Position numbers and translations under genes: made by a program. From Paulinella micropora (taxonomy: Eukaryota; Cercozoa; Imbricatea; Euglyphida; Paulinellidae): DNA of 64,000 nt. The notes under the pieces were generated by a model that saw only the letters and a program-made list of their open reading frames with translations, was not told the origin of the DNA and ran no database searches. The first letter of the stretch is position 1, and every line of letters begins with the position of its first letter. Location of the stretch: NCBI GenBank assembly GCA_019918135.1, contig WBZZ01003884.1, forward strand, positions 248,501 through 312,500, in the 5' to 3' direction. Shown here piece by piece: positions 10,127 through 19,730 of the stretch.

Positions 10127-11260
10127 TCAGGTTGGCCGCGCGGTCCGGTTGCTGAAGTCCCGCAGCATGCGCCTGGTCTTACCCCCGGCAAAGCTCGGTT
10201 GCAGCTGTATGTCACCGAGCGCGAAGGCCTGTTCGGTCTGCGTGCGGCACAAGTTGCAAAAGTCCGGGTCGGCGGGACAGTACAGGCGTTCGAAGCGTGT
10301 CCGGCAGCGCGCGCGCTTGCACAGGCCGTTGTCGAGGCAGCACGCCTGGATCTCCACCCCGAACGACCCCTGGTCCGCGCACACGGCACACATGCGCCTG
10401 ATGTCGACCGCTACCTCCACCGCCGGCGGCGGCTCGGGCTCGCCGGCGGCCTCCAGCGTCAGCACCACCCGCGCGAGGGCCTCCGCCTCCTCTCGCTGCG
10501 GCAGCTGCAGCAGCCGCGCGGCCAGCGACACAATCTTGGCCCGGGCCACCGTCGGTGGCTGTGTCAGTAGCTCGACCAGGGGCGGGACTGTAGCCTCCCG
10601 GCACAGCGCGGCGGCGCTGCGCAGCACCGCCCTCCAACTGTCGATCACCACTACCCAGTCGTCCGGCGTTTGTTGCAACCTGCTGTCCAGCGCTTGTCCG
10701 TACTTGAGGAGGGGTTGTAGTGACACGCGCAAACGAATCCCGTTGGGCAACAGGGGTTGGTGCACAATCTTCAGCAGGCACGGTTCGGCCAGCACGCGCG
10801 GCAGGGTGTGGATAGTGATTTCGTCCCGCCACAGTAAGCGCTGCGGCTGCCGCGACCCGGGGGACCAGAGCTGGGGCACGGGGTTCAGCTCCTGCCCCCA
10901 CCACAGGTACACCAGTTTGCGGATCAGCACCGAGCTGGCCACGCTAGCTTCCAGCGCTAGGGACACCAGGTCCGCCGGGTAAAAGAAATGCGCGCGCACT
11001 ACTATGGCGGGTTCCTGGTAGAGGTCGTCCAGGCGTGCCTCCACCGGCTGCGACCTGGTGCCGCTGAGAAAGGCCCGCCTGCGCAGCCAATCCTCCTGGC
11101 CCTCGTCGCGCCCCCGCAGCACATCGTTCTGCACACGGTCGTGGATGCGGCTTAGGCTGCAGGTCTCGGTGCCCGGCTCTTGTTGGGCGTGTCCTTCGGC
11201 CGTCCTGCGCGCCCGCGCCCTGCGGCGCTGCTGCTTGCGACGTCGCGCTCGCGCGGGCAT
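10127..11260 (-). CDS. Basic-headed protein with C-terminal Cys-rich (treble-clef/RING-like) domain
   Basis: 377 aa, ATG at 11260. Residues 1-22 are almost all Arg/Lys/Gln (RARRRKQQRRRARARR), a nuclear/nucleolar targeting or nucleic-acid-binding stretch. The middle is helical with Trp- and Leu-rich segments. Residues about 293-345 hold a dense cysteine array (CAVCADQG, ACC, LCKRARCRTRFERLYC, FCNLC) spaced as in two-zinc cross-brace or treble-clef folds. That could be a ubiquitin-ligase-type or DNA-binding finger; the spacing does not match a standard RING or PHD closely enough to decide. The tail is basic. Confidence 0.7.
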   Translation of the reverse strand: MPARARRRKQQRRRARARRTAEGHAQQEPGTETCSLSRIHDRVQNDVLRGRDEGQEDWLRRRAFLSGTRSQPVEARLDDLYQEPAIVVRAHFFYPADLVSLALEASVASSVLIRKLVYLWWGQELNPVPQLWSPGSRQPQRLLWRDEITIHTLPRVLAEPCLLKIVHQPLLPNGIRLRVSLQPLLKYGQALDSRLQQTPDDWVVVIDSWRAVLRSAAALCREATVPPLVELLTQPPTVARAKIVSLAARLLQLPQREEAEALARVVLTLEAAGEPEPPPAVEVAVDIRRMCAVCADQGSFGVEIQACCLDNGLCKRARCRTRFERLYCPADPDFCNLCRTQTEQAFALGDIQLQPSFAGGKTRRMLRDFSNRTARPT

Positions 11261-11389
11261 GATTTTGGGCTACGGCGGAATTAAGGTGGCAAATCGCCGC
11301 GATTACACACACACCAGAGAACAAAAAAAAAGCAGCGAAAAAGACGGAGCGGGAGAGAATAGACGTTGCTGTGGTGGTCGGGGGCGCGG

Positions 11390-11545
11390 TTGCGCGGCGG
11401 GGGGGGGGGGGGGGGGCCGGCAGTCTCTTGCTGGAAATGGTAGGACCGGCCGCTTTTTGTTGCACACGCCTGGGGGGGGGGGCCGGCCGCTTTTTTTTTG
11501 CACCCGCCTGTGGAGGGGGGGGGGGGCCGGCCGCTGCTGCACACA
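11390..11545. repeat. Tandem G-run / CCGGCCGC repeat upstream of a gene
   Basis: Three imperfect copies of a roughly 50-base unit made of a long G-run (10-18 G), GGCCGGCCGC or a close variant, a T-run, and TGCAC..CGCCTG. It lies in the leader of the plus-strand gene starting at 11629. The plus strand is G-quadruplex-prone. Confidence 0.7.
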
Positions 11546-11628
11546 CGCCTGTGGAGAGGGAAAGAAAAAAGAGCGCACAAACGCTGTTTCTCCGGTGGTC
11601 TTGGTGTGTTTTTTTCTTTTGGTTCGAG

Positions 11629-12117
11629 ATGCAGACCCGACAGAAACGAAAACTCTGTGAAATCGCCGGCGGGGCGGCCGAGGACAGCACTGCACCCCCC
11701 ACACCCGTCAGTATCGATCAGCCCGCCGTAGATCTGTACCAGGCCCTGCTAGCCATCGTGTCTAGGGTACAGTCGCTGCCGAACGGCCGCTTCGGGGACG
11801 GAAGGGTTGAAGATTCGACTTCGTTCTTGCTGCAACAAGAGGCCTCGACCGGCAGGTTGAAGCTCGTGGGCACGCGCACCAGGTGGCAAGCACTGCCCCG
11901 GGCTACTGTAGAGGCCCAGCAGCAGCTGCAGTCTACCATCGACAGTCGCAGGCAGGACCTGGCAGCCCTAGAGGCCCAGAGCGCGTCGCTGTGCCTGCGC
12001 ATGGAGACCAGCGCTGACCAAACAGGCCTCAGTGACGAACTGTACTGCCTCCGCCAGATGATCGGCAAGCACAAGGCGGAGCTGCAACGCCTGGGGAACC
12101 AAGAGACGCTGACATAG
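11629..12117 (+). CDS. Coiled-coil protein preceding the kelch region
   Basis: 162 aa from the ATG at 11629. The N-terminus has a basic signal (RQKRK), then a disordered Pro/Thr segment, and from about residue 90 a long Gln/Leu/Glu-rich helix with heptads typical of a coiled coil, ending at the stop. The kelch-repeat frame starts immediately downstream without an ATG of its own. This ORF may therefore once have been, or may still be, the N-terminal part of the same product, as in coiled-coil/BTB-kelch adaptors. As it stands it is simply a short coiled-coil ORF. Confidence 0.6.
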   Translation: MQTRQKRKLCEIAGGAAEDSTAPPTPVSIDQPAVDLYQALLAIVSRVQSLPNGRFGDGRVEDSTSFLLQQEASTGRLKLVGTRTRWQALPRATVEAQQQLQSTIDSRRQDLAALEAQSASLCLRMETSADQTGLSDELYCLRQMIGKHKAELQRLGNQETLT

Positions 12118-12125
12118 AAGCCGGC

Positions 12126-13095
12126 GTAGAACGCGAAGAATGTCTCGTGGAGCTCTCCCTAGCGCGCTCAACCGTCAGCTGCAGGGACAAGATACGGGTC
12201 CCGGCCCGCTCTGCCAGCTTGTACGTGTTCGGCGGCAGCAGCGCACCCGGCGCGGGCTGGCACGGCCAATGCCTGGATGACACGTTCCACTACGACGCTG
12301 CGCAAGACTGCTGGACACGGCGCGACAGGCTTTCCAGGCCCCGCAGGTGCCACGCCGGCGCAAAGGTTGGTAATTGGCTGTACGTGCTGGGCGGGGTCGA
12401 CAACGGGCGCGGCCTGAAGAACCTCGAGCGCCTAGACCTCTCCCGGCCCGAGGCCGGCTGGGAAGAATTGCCGTCCCTGGCCTGGCCCTGCGTGGGCGCC
12501 CTGGTCCTAACAGTAAACAAGACGATCTTTCTGCTCGGCGGGTCGGGCGACGCGCAGAACTTGGCGCGCGTGGCGCTGTTCGACACAACGGTAGGGGTCT
12601 GGTCCGAGTCGCCGCCTATGTCCGAGAGCCGACAGTTTTTCGGCGGCGGGGTGCTGGAGGGGAAGCTGTACGTCTTTGGTGGCAGGGACAACCAGAATCG
12701 TACCCTGGATAGCGCGGAGCGGTGCAGCCCCGGGGGTTCCGTGGTCTGAGATAGCGCCCCTGAGCTTCGCGAGGTGGGGTTGTGCGGGGGCCGTGCTGAA
12801 CAACAAGCTGTACGCTATCGGCGGTGAGAACGGGGTGAAGCAAGCGCTAACCGTGGTCGAGCGCTACGACCCGATCCTCGACTACTGGGAGAAGTTGGCA
12901 CCGCTGTGCCAGAGCCGCAAGGGCGCGGTCGCGGCCGTGCTCAACCACAAGTTGTACGTAATCGGCGGCGTCAACAGCCAGGGCAGAGCGCTCGCCTCCG
13001 TCGAACGCTACGACGAGCGCCTCAACGCCTGGTTTCCGGTCACTAGCCTGCCGGTCCGGACCAGCTGGGCGGCCTGCGCCGTAGCGTTGGGCTGA
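12126..13095 (+). CDS. Kelch beta-propeller protein; looks interrupted (about one or two breaks)
   Basis: At least six kelch blades are visible from their signatures: repeated LYVFGG, LYVLGG, FLLGG, LYVFGG, LYAIGG and LYVIGG strands, each followed by a Glu/Asp-Arg-Tyr/Leu-D segment and a conserved Trp (ERYDPILDYWEKL is the clearest). Six blades are enough for a closed propeller. In viruses and eukaryotes such propellers commonly recruit substrates to cullin-3 ubiquitin ligases, usually with a BTB domain, which is not visible here. The blades are not all in one frame and no ATG leads directly into them, so the gene looks broken, or the sequence has an error in this GC-rich stretch. It follows the coiled-coil ORF at 11629. 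Confidence 0.75.
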
Positions 13096-13315
13096 AGAAG
13101 CCACCAGGAGCAAAAGTTGATAAACACCCAAGAAGTTGCTAATCTGCACGCACTTATCCATTAGGCAAGCCATATTTCCAGCCAAATTCCTTTCTCACAG
13201 CCAACATCTCGCAAGGCTGCTGAGCTATTAAAGAGTTTTGAAAAAAAAGGCTGTCTTAACAGCAAGGTCTAATTTTTAATAACTCACCAAGAAAAAAAAC
13301 ATCCGGCCGGTTCGC

Positions 13316-14050
13316 CTATCCCATCCCTGCCTTAGCCGCGTTTTCCTCCGCGGACAAGACCTGCAAACGGGCGTGTTGTCGATGGAAGGTAGCCCAGCGC
13401 CGTGCGTAGGCTCTGTCCTGGAATTGGAGGCAGGCAGTGCCGTTCACACAGCTAGTGGCTGGTGGCGGGCCGTGTTCTTGCTCCAAGAAACGAGCTTTAA
13501 GAACATGAAAGGGAATAACGTGATCAACGTGCGCCTGCTTATTAAATCGCAGGGCCCTGCCGCTTTCAGCTGAAATAAGTCGACCCCCGGCCGCGCGCTG
13601 AGCTCTCAGCTTGAACGCGGTAATCTGGTCATTAACCTCCTCGCGGAAGGCCCGGTCAATTTGTTGCTGTTGCAACAGCCTGCACGGCGGCGGGCGCTTC
13701 GTTTTCCTCTGGTTTGTTTTCCGGCGGAAATCGCTCAGCGCCTTCCTGAAACTTACGTCCGTCCATTCACGACCGCCTCCCTCGAGTTGATAGTAAAAGC
13801 ACTTCCCTGAGCTTCCCGAGCCGAGCTTGCCCTTGACACAAAAACTGGGGCTTTTATCAACTTTAAGCGAGCCAAGGCTCTTTCCCGAGAGCTTGGTTCT
13901 GCTTGACAATACACGCACGATAGTCGCTATTTTAGTACACTTGGTGTTCAGAACAGTTCCAGCGGGTGTAGCGTGCAGGAAATCGGACAGCATTTTTTGC
14001 TGCCGCTTGAAACCGAAGCGCTCAAAGCCAGCCCAGCTAACCTCACACAT
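13316..14050 (-). CDS. HNH-type endonuclease
   Basis: 244 aa, ATG at 14050. The C-terminal third carries the core: AHVDHVIPFHVL (paired His/Asp plus PF), then about 40 residues later a FHRQHARLQVLSAEENAAK segment. This is the DHv.PF ... W..(Y/F)H ... A.LQ.L...EN..K pattern of HNH nucleases, including those resembling the DUF3223 group. The N-terminal 130 residues are basic and may bind DNA. It stands alone, not inside an intron, so a free-standing homing-type or DNA-processing nuclease is likely. GC is lower than in its neighbours, which fits horizontal arrival. Overall length is normal for a single-domain HNH plus DNA-binding part. Confidence 0.7.
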   Translation of the reverse strand: MCEVSWAGFERFGFKRQQKMLSDFLHATPAGTVLNTKCTKIATIVRVLSSRTKLSGKSLGSLKVDKSPSFCVKGKLGSGSSGKCFYYQLEGGGREWTDVSFRKALSDFRRKTNQRKTKRPPPCRLLQQQQIDRAFREEVNDQITAFKLRAQRAAGGRLISAESGRALRFNKQAHVDHVIPFHVLKARFLEQEHGPPPATSCVNGTACLQFQDRAYARRWATFHRQHARLQVLSAEENAAKAGMG

Positions 14051-14443
14051 TTAGGATTTGCCTGATACTCCTTTTCTCTTCTCTCCCGTTCTGGGCTGAG
14101 GTAGCTTGTGATCCCTTGTAATTTCTTTAGTGTGACAACAAAATATGGCTACAGTGATTAGCTATTACAAACGACAGCGAGGTTAGGAAAGGAGTGCTGT
14201 TGAGACGAAGGGGGAGAAAGTGGGAGGGACAGGATGATCTTACAGCTAAGAAGCACCCCTTCTAATTTGTTCGGCGCGCGCGGCTTCGTGGGACCAAAAG
14301 GAGTGACAAAGGCGTTACCCTTTGCGTAAAGGGCTACTTTAGGTCCCTTCCTTCCTCCCCCCGTCCGGGCACGCCCCTTCCTTACGCTAAGGGGAGAGGG
14401 GGGTTTGTGTCGCGTTCTGCCGGCCCCTCCCCCCCCCCTACGC

Positions 14444-15095
14444 TTAGGCCGCGGACAGTGGGTGGCGGCAGACCGGGCAAGTGTCATGTGCCGCTAACCA
14501 CGGGAACAGACAGCTGGTGATGGAACCTGTGCGAGCACGGCATTTCCTGGAGGACCTCGCCCTCCGTGTAAACCTCCAGGCACACCGCGCAGTCAGACGC
14601 GGGCTCTGTTCCCAAGTAGTCACGGGTGACCGTAAAGTTCGCACACTGTCCGGCGCGGCTGGAGGCGGTGTGGGAATCCGGGCCAGGCGCAACCCCTTCC
14701 GTAGGCGCCAGGACCCGGATCTCACTGATCGTCGCGGTAGCGCCGAGGCCCAACCGTGGGAGGATGGCTGTTTCCAAGAGCCTGCGTAATTCATCGACCA
14801 GGCGCGGGTCCATCGGCAGCAACGTCCCGTCTGCTTGGTTGGATGGTGTGCCATAGGCTGGCACACCGTCCGGTACACTGTCTGGCACCGCGGGTCTGCC
14901 CGGCAGACCGTCGCGCCTCTTTTGGTGCGGGGTCGCTGCGGGGCCGGCCGGAAGCGCTTCTAGCGCGTGCGGCAGCACGGGGCATGGATTAGACTGCTGC
15001 GGCTTATCCCTCCCTCTCCCCCCTAGAATTACAAAGAAAAAAAACAAAGTCGTGTGCTTTTTCTTTGTTTGGCAGAGAGAACTAAGCAAAAACAA
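14444..15095 (-). CDS. RING-H2 finger protein (E3 ubiquitin ligase type); looks interrupted about once
   Basis: The C-terminal end encodes a textbook RING-H2: CAVCLEVYTEGEVLQEMPC, SHRFHH, then LFPWLAAHDTCPVCR and a short tail. This layout (short C-terminal RING after a Pro-rich, disordered N-terminal region and a helix around MDPRLVDELRRLLE) is that of cellular RNF126/RNF181-like ligases. Such proteins pass ubiquitin from an E2 to a substrate; viral ones typically redirect host degradation. The RING is not wholly in one frame, so the gene looks broken about once, or the GC-rich sequence carries an error. I place the start upstream, but the first 40 residues are uncertain. Confidence 0.65.
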
Positions 15096-15547
15096 AACAC
15101 GATTGATACCTTCTTCGTCACTTTAACTGCCAGATCCAAGGACAGCTTTCCTCGCCCTCCCGCGGACAAGATGTTCACTCGGCTTTTCCGCAGCAGACCG
15201 TGCCTGACCGAGTTGGGCTTGCGCGGATTTGGCGGTGACCACTAAAAATGGCCCAAGCCAAGAATGCACAAGGGGGAAAAGGAAAGGGCAGGGAATTTGG
15301 CCCTGCCCTCCCACCCACACACAAAAAAGGGTTCGCTGCCACAGGCAAGAACGGGGGGGGGGCCAAATCTCCTCCCCTCCCCCCCCCTGTTCTTCTCCCC
15401 GCCCTTCGATCCAGCACAAAAACCCACCACCCCCACGCTCTCCCAAACCCGCTAGCGCGCCTTTAAAAAAAACGCGTTAGTGAGATTGTGTGCACCAACG
15501 CAGCCAAGAGAGAAACAGCTTAGACCCCATTCTTGGCAACTCGATCT
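15096..15547. other. Intergenic, low complexity
   Basis: About 450 bases with G- and C-runs (for example around 15351-15390). Overlapping frames on both strands here are compositional shadows; I see no supported gene. Confidence 0.4.
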
Positions 15548-16393
15548 ATGGCAGAGCCTCTGACCGAGCGCGGCCGCAGGGCGATTCGTCGCCAGGCTAC
15601 CAGAAGCTGTTATCAGCAAGTCGCGCCAGCGAGCTCCCAACCCCAAGCGACGGTCGACGGGAGGCACGCGGAACTTGTGCGGCAGATAGAAGAGAGAAAT
15701 GCTCACCTGAGCCAGATGGAAGAGGTGCTTGTTCAAAAGAATTCTCACGGGGGCCCCCACCCTCCCGAGGCTACTGCCCAAGCCCAACCACCGGTGGACC
15801 CCGCTCGTCCCTCACTATTAAGAATAGAACCCCGCCGAAGAAGCCGGAGTCGAGGAAGCCGGAGCAGCAGTCGCAGGCAGCAGCAGTGGCAGCAAGAGCA
15901 ACAGGAGAAGCCACAGCAGCAGTCGCAGCCACCGCTCGGATTCCCTTAGCATTAGCAGCAGCTCTTCGAACAAGAACTCAGCGGTCAACCACTGCCAAAA
16001 CTTTTTTTTTTCTTTTTGTGGAAGCGGCTGGGCCTGATCTGTCTTTTTTTTCTCTGTTTCTAGGTACGCCAAAATCGCAGCCGTTCGCCCGCGAAGAGCA
16101 TTCTAGCTACCCCGATTGGTGAGCTAGGCTTCGAAGAGCTCGGCGACGTGGCCTGGGCTACCAAGTACAGCCTCGAAAGCTTGATCCGCTACTACCGCCA
16201 GCAGCAGGCCGCTTATGGTTTTACGGACCTGAAAGTCCCGGTCGCCGATGCGGGTTTCGCGCACGTCAACCTCGGCCAGTGCTCCAAGTCCAAACTACTC
16301 GCATACGTGCGCCACACCAGGTACCAGATCACGCAATGGCAGCAGGCGCTGGATGAACTGTGCAACTTGATCGATCACTGTTCTCGTTTGTAA
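15548..16393 (+). CDS. SR-rich spliced gene; looks interrupted about once
   Basis: The first part (ATG at 15548) encodes a helical, Gln-rich region followed by an Arg/Ser domain (RRRSRSRGSRSSSRR). An intron is supported at 15984-16063: GTCAAC at the 5' end, a long pyrimidine tract and TAG at the 3' end. The downstream exon opens with RQNRSRSPAKS, still Arg/Ser-rich, then an 80-residue helical domain with many Tyr and Gln, ending at 16393. Arg/Ser domains bind RNA or splicing factors and are phosphorylated by SR kinases, notable in a genome with introns. The Arg/Ser part of the first exon is not in a single frame, so the gene looks broken about once or the sequence has an error. Confidence 0.5.
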
Positions 16394-16665
16394 ATGATCA
16401 CCTGTCTTCAAAAAAGCGACAACCCTCGTCCAGAAGGTCGCCGATCGCTGATCTCTTTTTTTGGCACTGCTGCGCGCGTTCTCTCTCTCTCTCCCCTTCT
16501 TTTTTTGCATGCTCGGACACTAAAGAAAATAGTTGCAGAGTAAAAAAAAGAAACTTTTTTATTAACTTGGGCGCGTCCAGCAGTGCAAGCATCTAGGGCA
16601 CTTCAATAGTAGCAAACAAGAAACAAAAGATAGTACCGGTGTCAATTAACGGCGGGCCTCCCGCG

Positions 16666-17715
16666 CTACCGACAGAACCTCTCCGGGCTGCGGATCTCCG
16701 CCCACAATTCGCAGGGGGTTCCTGCCGTGCAGGCAAACCTCGGGCCCGGTTGGACCGGGCTTGTCTGCTGCACGCGCCTCTGGTTAGAAACGGCCTGCGG
16801 CGTAGCCCCAAAATGGGCGATCAAAACACGCAGCCCGTCCTCGGCACTATTGCGCGGGGTTCCACCGGCCCCTCTCACTGCCGCCTCTGAATCGGCAGGG
16901 TTGTGCACCGTCGGTGCCAGCTCGGACGTCGTTTCAAACTCGCCTTGCCAGATCTGCAGGTTAATTAGACTAACAAAAGCAAAGGCGGGCAGCTGCGCGG
17001 CTAAACACAGCGCTTGCCAGACCAGACATTCTGGCGCACGGCTGCGCAGCCAGCGGCCCGTTACCAGCCAAAGCCAGAACACCGAATAAATCGTAACCAA
17101 TACGCAGCAGCCCAGTGTGGCGCGCCGGGCGACCTCTAGCTGATATTCGATGTCCAGCCACCTGGCGTGCCTATTGTCGTGGACCTGTTCCGTGTGCCGT
17201 GCCACCACGAGTTGCAGCGCCCTCAGCCTCCCGGCCCCGCGCAGCAGCAACCACTCGCCGTACATCTGGCCTAGCCACAGGAAGGTGTGCAGGGGCACGA
17301 GGCTACGCAGGGCTACTGACAGTACGGCCGAAGCAGTGCACAGGCACAGCCTGACCCTCCTGCACCACACGGGGTTGCGCCGGGGTCCGAGGTAGGCCAA
17401 ACCGCAAGGGTACTGTTCTAAGCAGGCTAACCAACAGTGCCAACCCAGCGGGAGCAAAAGGGCCGCACCGAACAACAGGCGCAACGGCAGCCTAGTGAAC
17501 ACTGAAAAGTAGGCGACGATCGTGTGCGTTGTGCACCAGCACAAGACCCCGCCTAGGACAGGCACGATTTTGGCAGAAAAGGACCGGCCTGCAGCACTAA
17601 GGGCAACGAAATGAGCCAGACCACGGCGCAGACAAAGCTGGTAGCGGTAGCGATAAACAGTTGCGGCAGAGACGCCCCGGCGGCCGGCCCACAGCTCTCG
17701 GCCCAAGACATCCAA
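16666..17715 (-). CDS. Multipass membrane protein
   Basis: 349 aa, ATG at 17715. Hydrophobic helices are visible at about residues 38-65, 75-98, 125-145, 150-170, 205-225 and 232-255, giving some six transmembrane segments separated by short basic loops. The last 95 residues form a polar, Pro/Thr-rich tail. There is no cleavable signal. The layout, several TMs then a long tail, recalls herpesvirus glycoprotein M-like or GPCR-like envelope proteins in topology only; I see no diagnostic motif (no DRY, no NPxxY). It probably sits in host or virion membranes. Confidence 0.7.
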   Translation of the reverse strand: MDVLGRELWAGRRGVSAATVYRYRYQLCLRRGLAHFVALSAAGRSFSAKIVPVLGGVLCWCTTHTIVAYFSVFTRLPLRLLFGAALLLPLGWHCWLACLEQYPCGLAYLGPRRNPVWCRRVRLCLCTASAVLSVALRSLVPLHTFLWLGQMYGEWLLLRGAGRLRALQLVVARHTEQVHDNRHARWLDIEYQLEVARRATLGCCVLVTIYSVFWLWLVTGRWLRSRAPECLVWQALCLAAQLPAFAFVSLINLQIWQGEFETTSELAPTVHNPADSEAAVRGAGGTPRNSAEDGLRVLIAHFGATPQAVSNQRRVQQTSPVQPGPRFACTAGTPCELWAEIRSPERFCR

Positions 17716-18074
17716 CGGCGCTGTTTTAGGGTCTTGGCGGTACTAACAATGTTCTTTGGGCGGTGAGTGCAGACTGTTGCTGAGTCAAAAACTAGCCCGG
17801 CTTAGAATTCTGTCACCCCAAAGAAACCCTTGCGGCAGGTTATTAAGCTAATTTTTTTCCTTGTTCTTCCCGCCCTCTCGTCTCTCTCGCCCAAACAACG
17901 CGTGAAGCTTGTTTTTTTAATCAGCTGGCACGAAGAATTACAAAACAAAAGCTAGCCAATGTCTTTGTTTGCGGTCCGGAGCCAACAATTTAGAAGCTAG
18001 CACTTTTTCGGTTGGGAGGGAGCGGGGTTTATACGTTGCGCACCTTCCCCCCCCAATCTCACACGCCATTTCCG
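17716..18074. other. Intergenic
   Basis: About 360 bases of mixed composition with T-runs; no credible frame. It lies upstream of the minus-strand membrane protein and downstream of the minus-strand H3-tail gene, so it probably holds a terminator and a promoter. Confidence 0.4.
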
Positions 18075-18657
18075 TCACCTCTCCAAATACCAGGTATTCA
18101 TATCAGCCCTGACCGTTGCTAGGTCGTCGCCCTTTTCCAATCGCGCGCGGACGGTTGCATACGCATCCACGACCTGCTCCTTTAGCTGGTCAATCACAGC
18201 CCGCAGTTCCTCTACCGACGAGGGGCGCTCAACACGTAGCTTCAGAGTTGCCACGCCCCATGCAGGCAGGGTACAATCTCTGATATTCACGTGGCCGTAC
18301 TGCGTAGGCTTGGCGCCAGTGGGTTGCGGGCTCGGCTGTGGATCGGGGCTTTCGGTAGTGTCAGGTGGGGGTCGCGCCACAGCTGCGGACACAAGAAGGT
18401 GCAAAGAGACTGAACGATTCTTTTTCGCCGGCAGTAGTTAAGAACCCTAACCACTGGGTGTTAGAAAGAGGGGGAGAGGGTTTTGGACCTTTCGGGTTTG
18501 CTATATCCAGCGCGGAGATCGCTTTGTTCTTGGCATTACGCTTCTTGGCCTCTACGGCTCCTACTGGCAGAGGTTGGATTTTCTTAGTTATCAGGGGTTT
18601 CCTGGGCGCTTTTCCTCCCGTTGATTTCCTAGCTACATGCTTGAGGCGGAGCGACAT
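18075..18657 (-). CDS. Spliced gene with histone H3-tail mimic at its N-terminus
   Basis: Starting at an ATG at 18657 the product reads MSLRLKHVARKSTGGKAP..., with a 12-residue stretch ARKSTGGKAPRK identical to residues 7-18 of histone H3 and placed one residue further from the start. It includes the equivalents of H3 K9, S10, K14 and K18. More Lys-rich sequence follows (LITKK, EAKKRNAKNK). An intron at 18383-18488 (GTCC...GCAG, pyrimidine-rich) joins this 169-base exon in phase to a 308-base exon with a Pro-rich linker and an acidic coiled-coil helix (VEELRAVIDQLKEQV), 158 aa in all. Unspliced, the frame gives a shorter protein with the same head. There is no histone fold. It probably acts on host chromatin, offering substrate or bait to H3-tail readers and writers. 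Confidence 0.7.
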
Positions 18658-18769
18658 GTCTGCACAACAGAGAACCCCCAAGAAAAAGGTGGGTACACGG
18701 ACAGGCTTACAGATTACACGAGAGGCCGTAGATTGGCACAGGAAAGGCGCAGGCATATGACGATGGACG

Positions 18770-19260
18770 CAAGATTTCCAATCAACTACGCACGCAACGA
18801 CACACAGACGCAAGATCATCAGATAATCAAGCGACCGCACACACAACGACACGCACAGACGCAGGATTTCCACTAATCACACACAACGACACGCACAACA
18901 CATCAGATTTCCAATCAACCACACACGCAACGACACACACACAACACACCAGATTTCCAATCAACCACACACGCAACGACACACACACAGACGCAGGATT
19001 TCCCCCAGTCACACACACAACGCGCACACAGACGCAGGATTTCCATTAATCACACACAAACGACACACAGACGTAGGATTTCCATTAATCACACACAAAC
19101 GACACACAGACGCAGGATTTCCATTAATCACACACAAACGACACACAGACGCAGGATTTCCATTAATCACACACAAACGACACACAGACGCAGGATTTCC
19201 ACCAATCACACACACAACGACACACACAGACGTAGGATTCCCAAAAAAATCACACACGTC
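18770..19260. repeat. CA-rich tandem repeat array
   Basis: Some ten or more imperfect copies of a unit of about 35-40 bases built from CACACA-ACGACACACAGACGCAGGATTTCCA-TTAATCA (variants with GATTTCCAATCAACC). The middle copies (19070-19200) are nearly identical, so they are recent. There is no coding composition. The array lies directly beside the hairpin module at 19320-19470. A related GT-rich array lies in opposite orientation near 42 kb. Confidence 0.85.
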
Positions 19261-19381
19261 ATTGAAACATACACGGGCTAGACCTTTTGCAAAAAGAAAA
19301 CGACACACAAACGATCTGTAGGGTGATCCAAACCAAGGCAGGAGGGGGGGGGGCCAACCTCGCAATAGTGTCGGCAGATAC

Positions 19382-19423
19382 CATTGAGCTCAAAATTGTT
19401 GGCCGACAATTTTGAGCCCAATG
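19382..19423. repeat. Perfect-stem hairpin beside the CA-rich array
   Basis: Inverted repeat with arms of 18 bases (CATTGAGCTCAAAATTGT against its near-perfect complement) and a 6-base loop. It is flanked on the left by GGGTGATCCAA and a G-run then CCAAC, and on the right by another ATTGAGCTCAA copy. The same ordered set of elements recurs inverted around 41.6-41.8 kb. Confidence 0.8.
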
Positions 19424-19730
19424 CCGGGCAACATTGAGCTCAAGAAGTTGTCTGCACCGGCCCCCCCTCCCTGCCCTTGTCGGATCACTCGCGAGCTCGT
19501 TTGGCAAAGAAAAAAGAAAGTACGCCCCTACCTGTCCACCTTATAGTCGCCGTACAGTCGTCGTACAGTCGTCGTGTGTGTGTGTGTGTGTAAATTTCAT
19601 TTTCGCTTCCTTTTTTGGGGGAGAGGGGGGTTGGTACTGTTTTGCACCAACTATTTTCTGTCGTCCGGACTGTTTGTTTCATTGTTACTTCTAGTTTTTC
19701 TCCAGTCTTCTTTTTGCTTGTCTAGTTTCC

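Noticed and set aside
11281-11704. Pro-rich ORFs on the minus strand over the G-run repeats
   Set aside because: They come from translating G/C runs; the plus strand has a normal gene starting at 11629.
18075-18657. True histone H3 gene
   Set aside because: Only the tail matches. The downstream sequence is Pro-rich and coiled-coil with none of the H3 globular motifs.
18658-18873. N-terminal extension of the H3-tail gene
   Set aside because: The frame upstream of 18657 is the translation of the CA/GT-type repeats (CVSLCV, VVACVV). The ATG at 18657 gives the H3-like head directly at the N-terminus.
18770-19260. CRISPR array
   Set aside because: Units are contiguous low-complexity tandem repeats with no unique spacers, and no cas-like genes are near.
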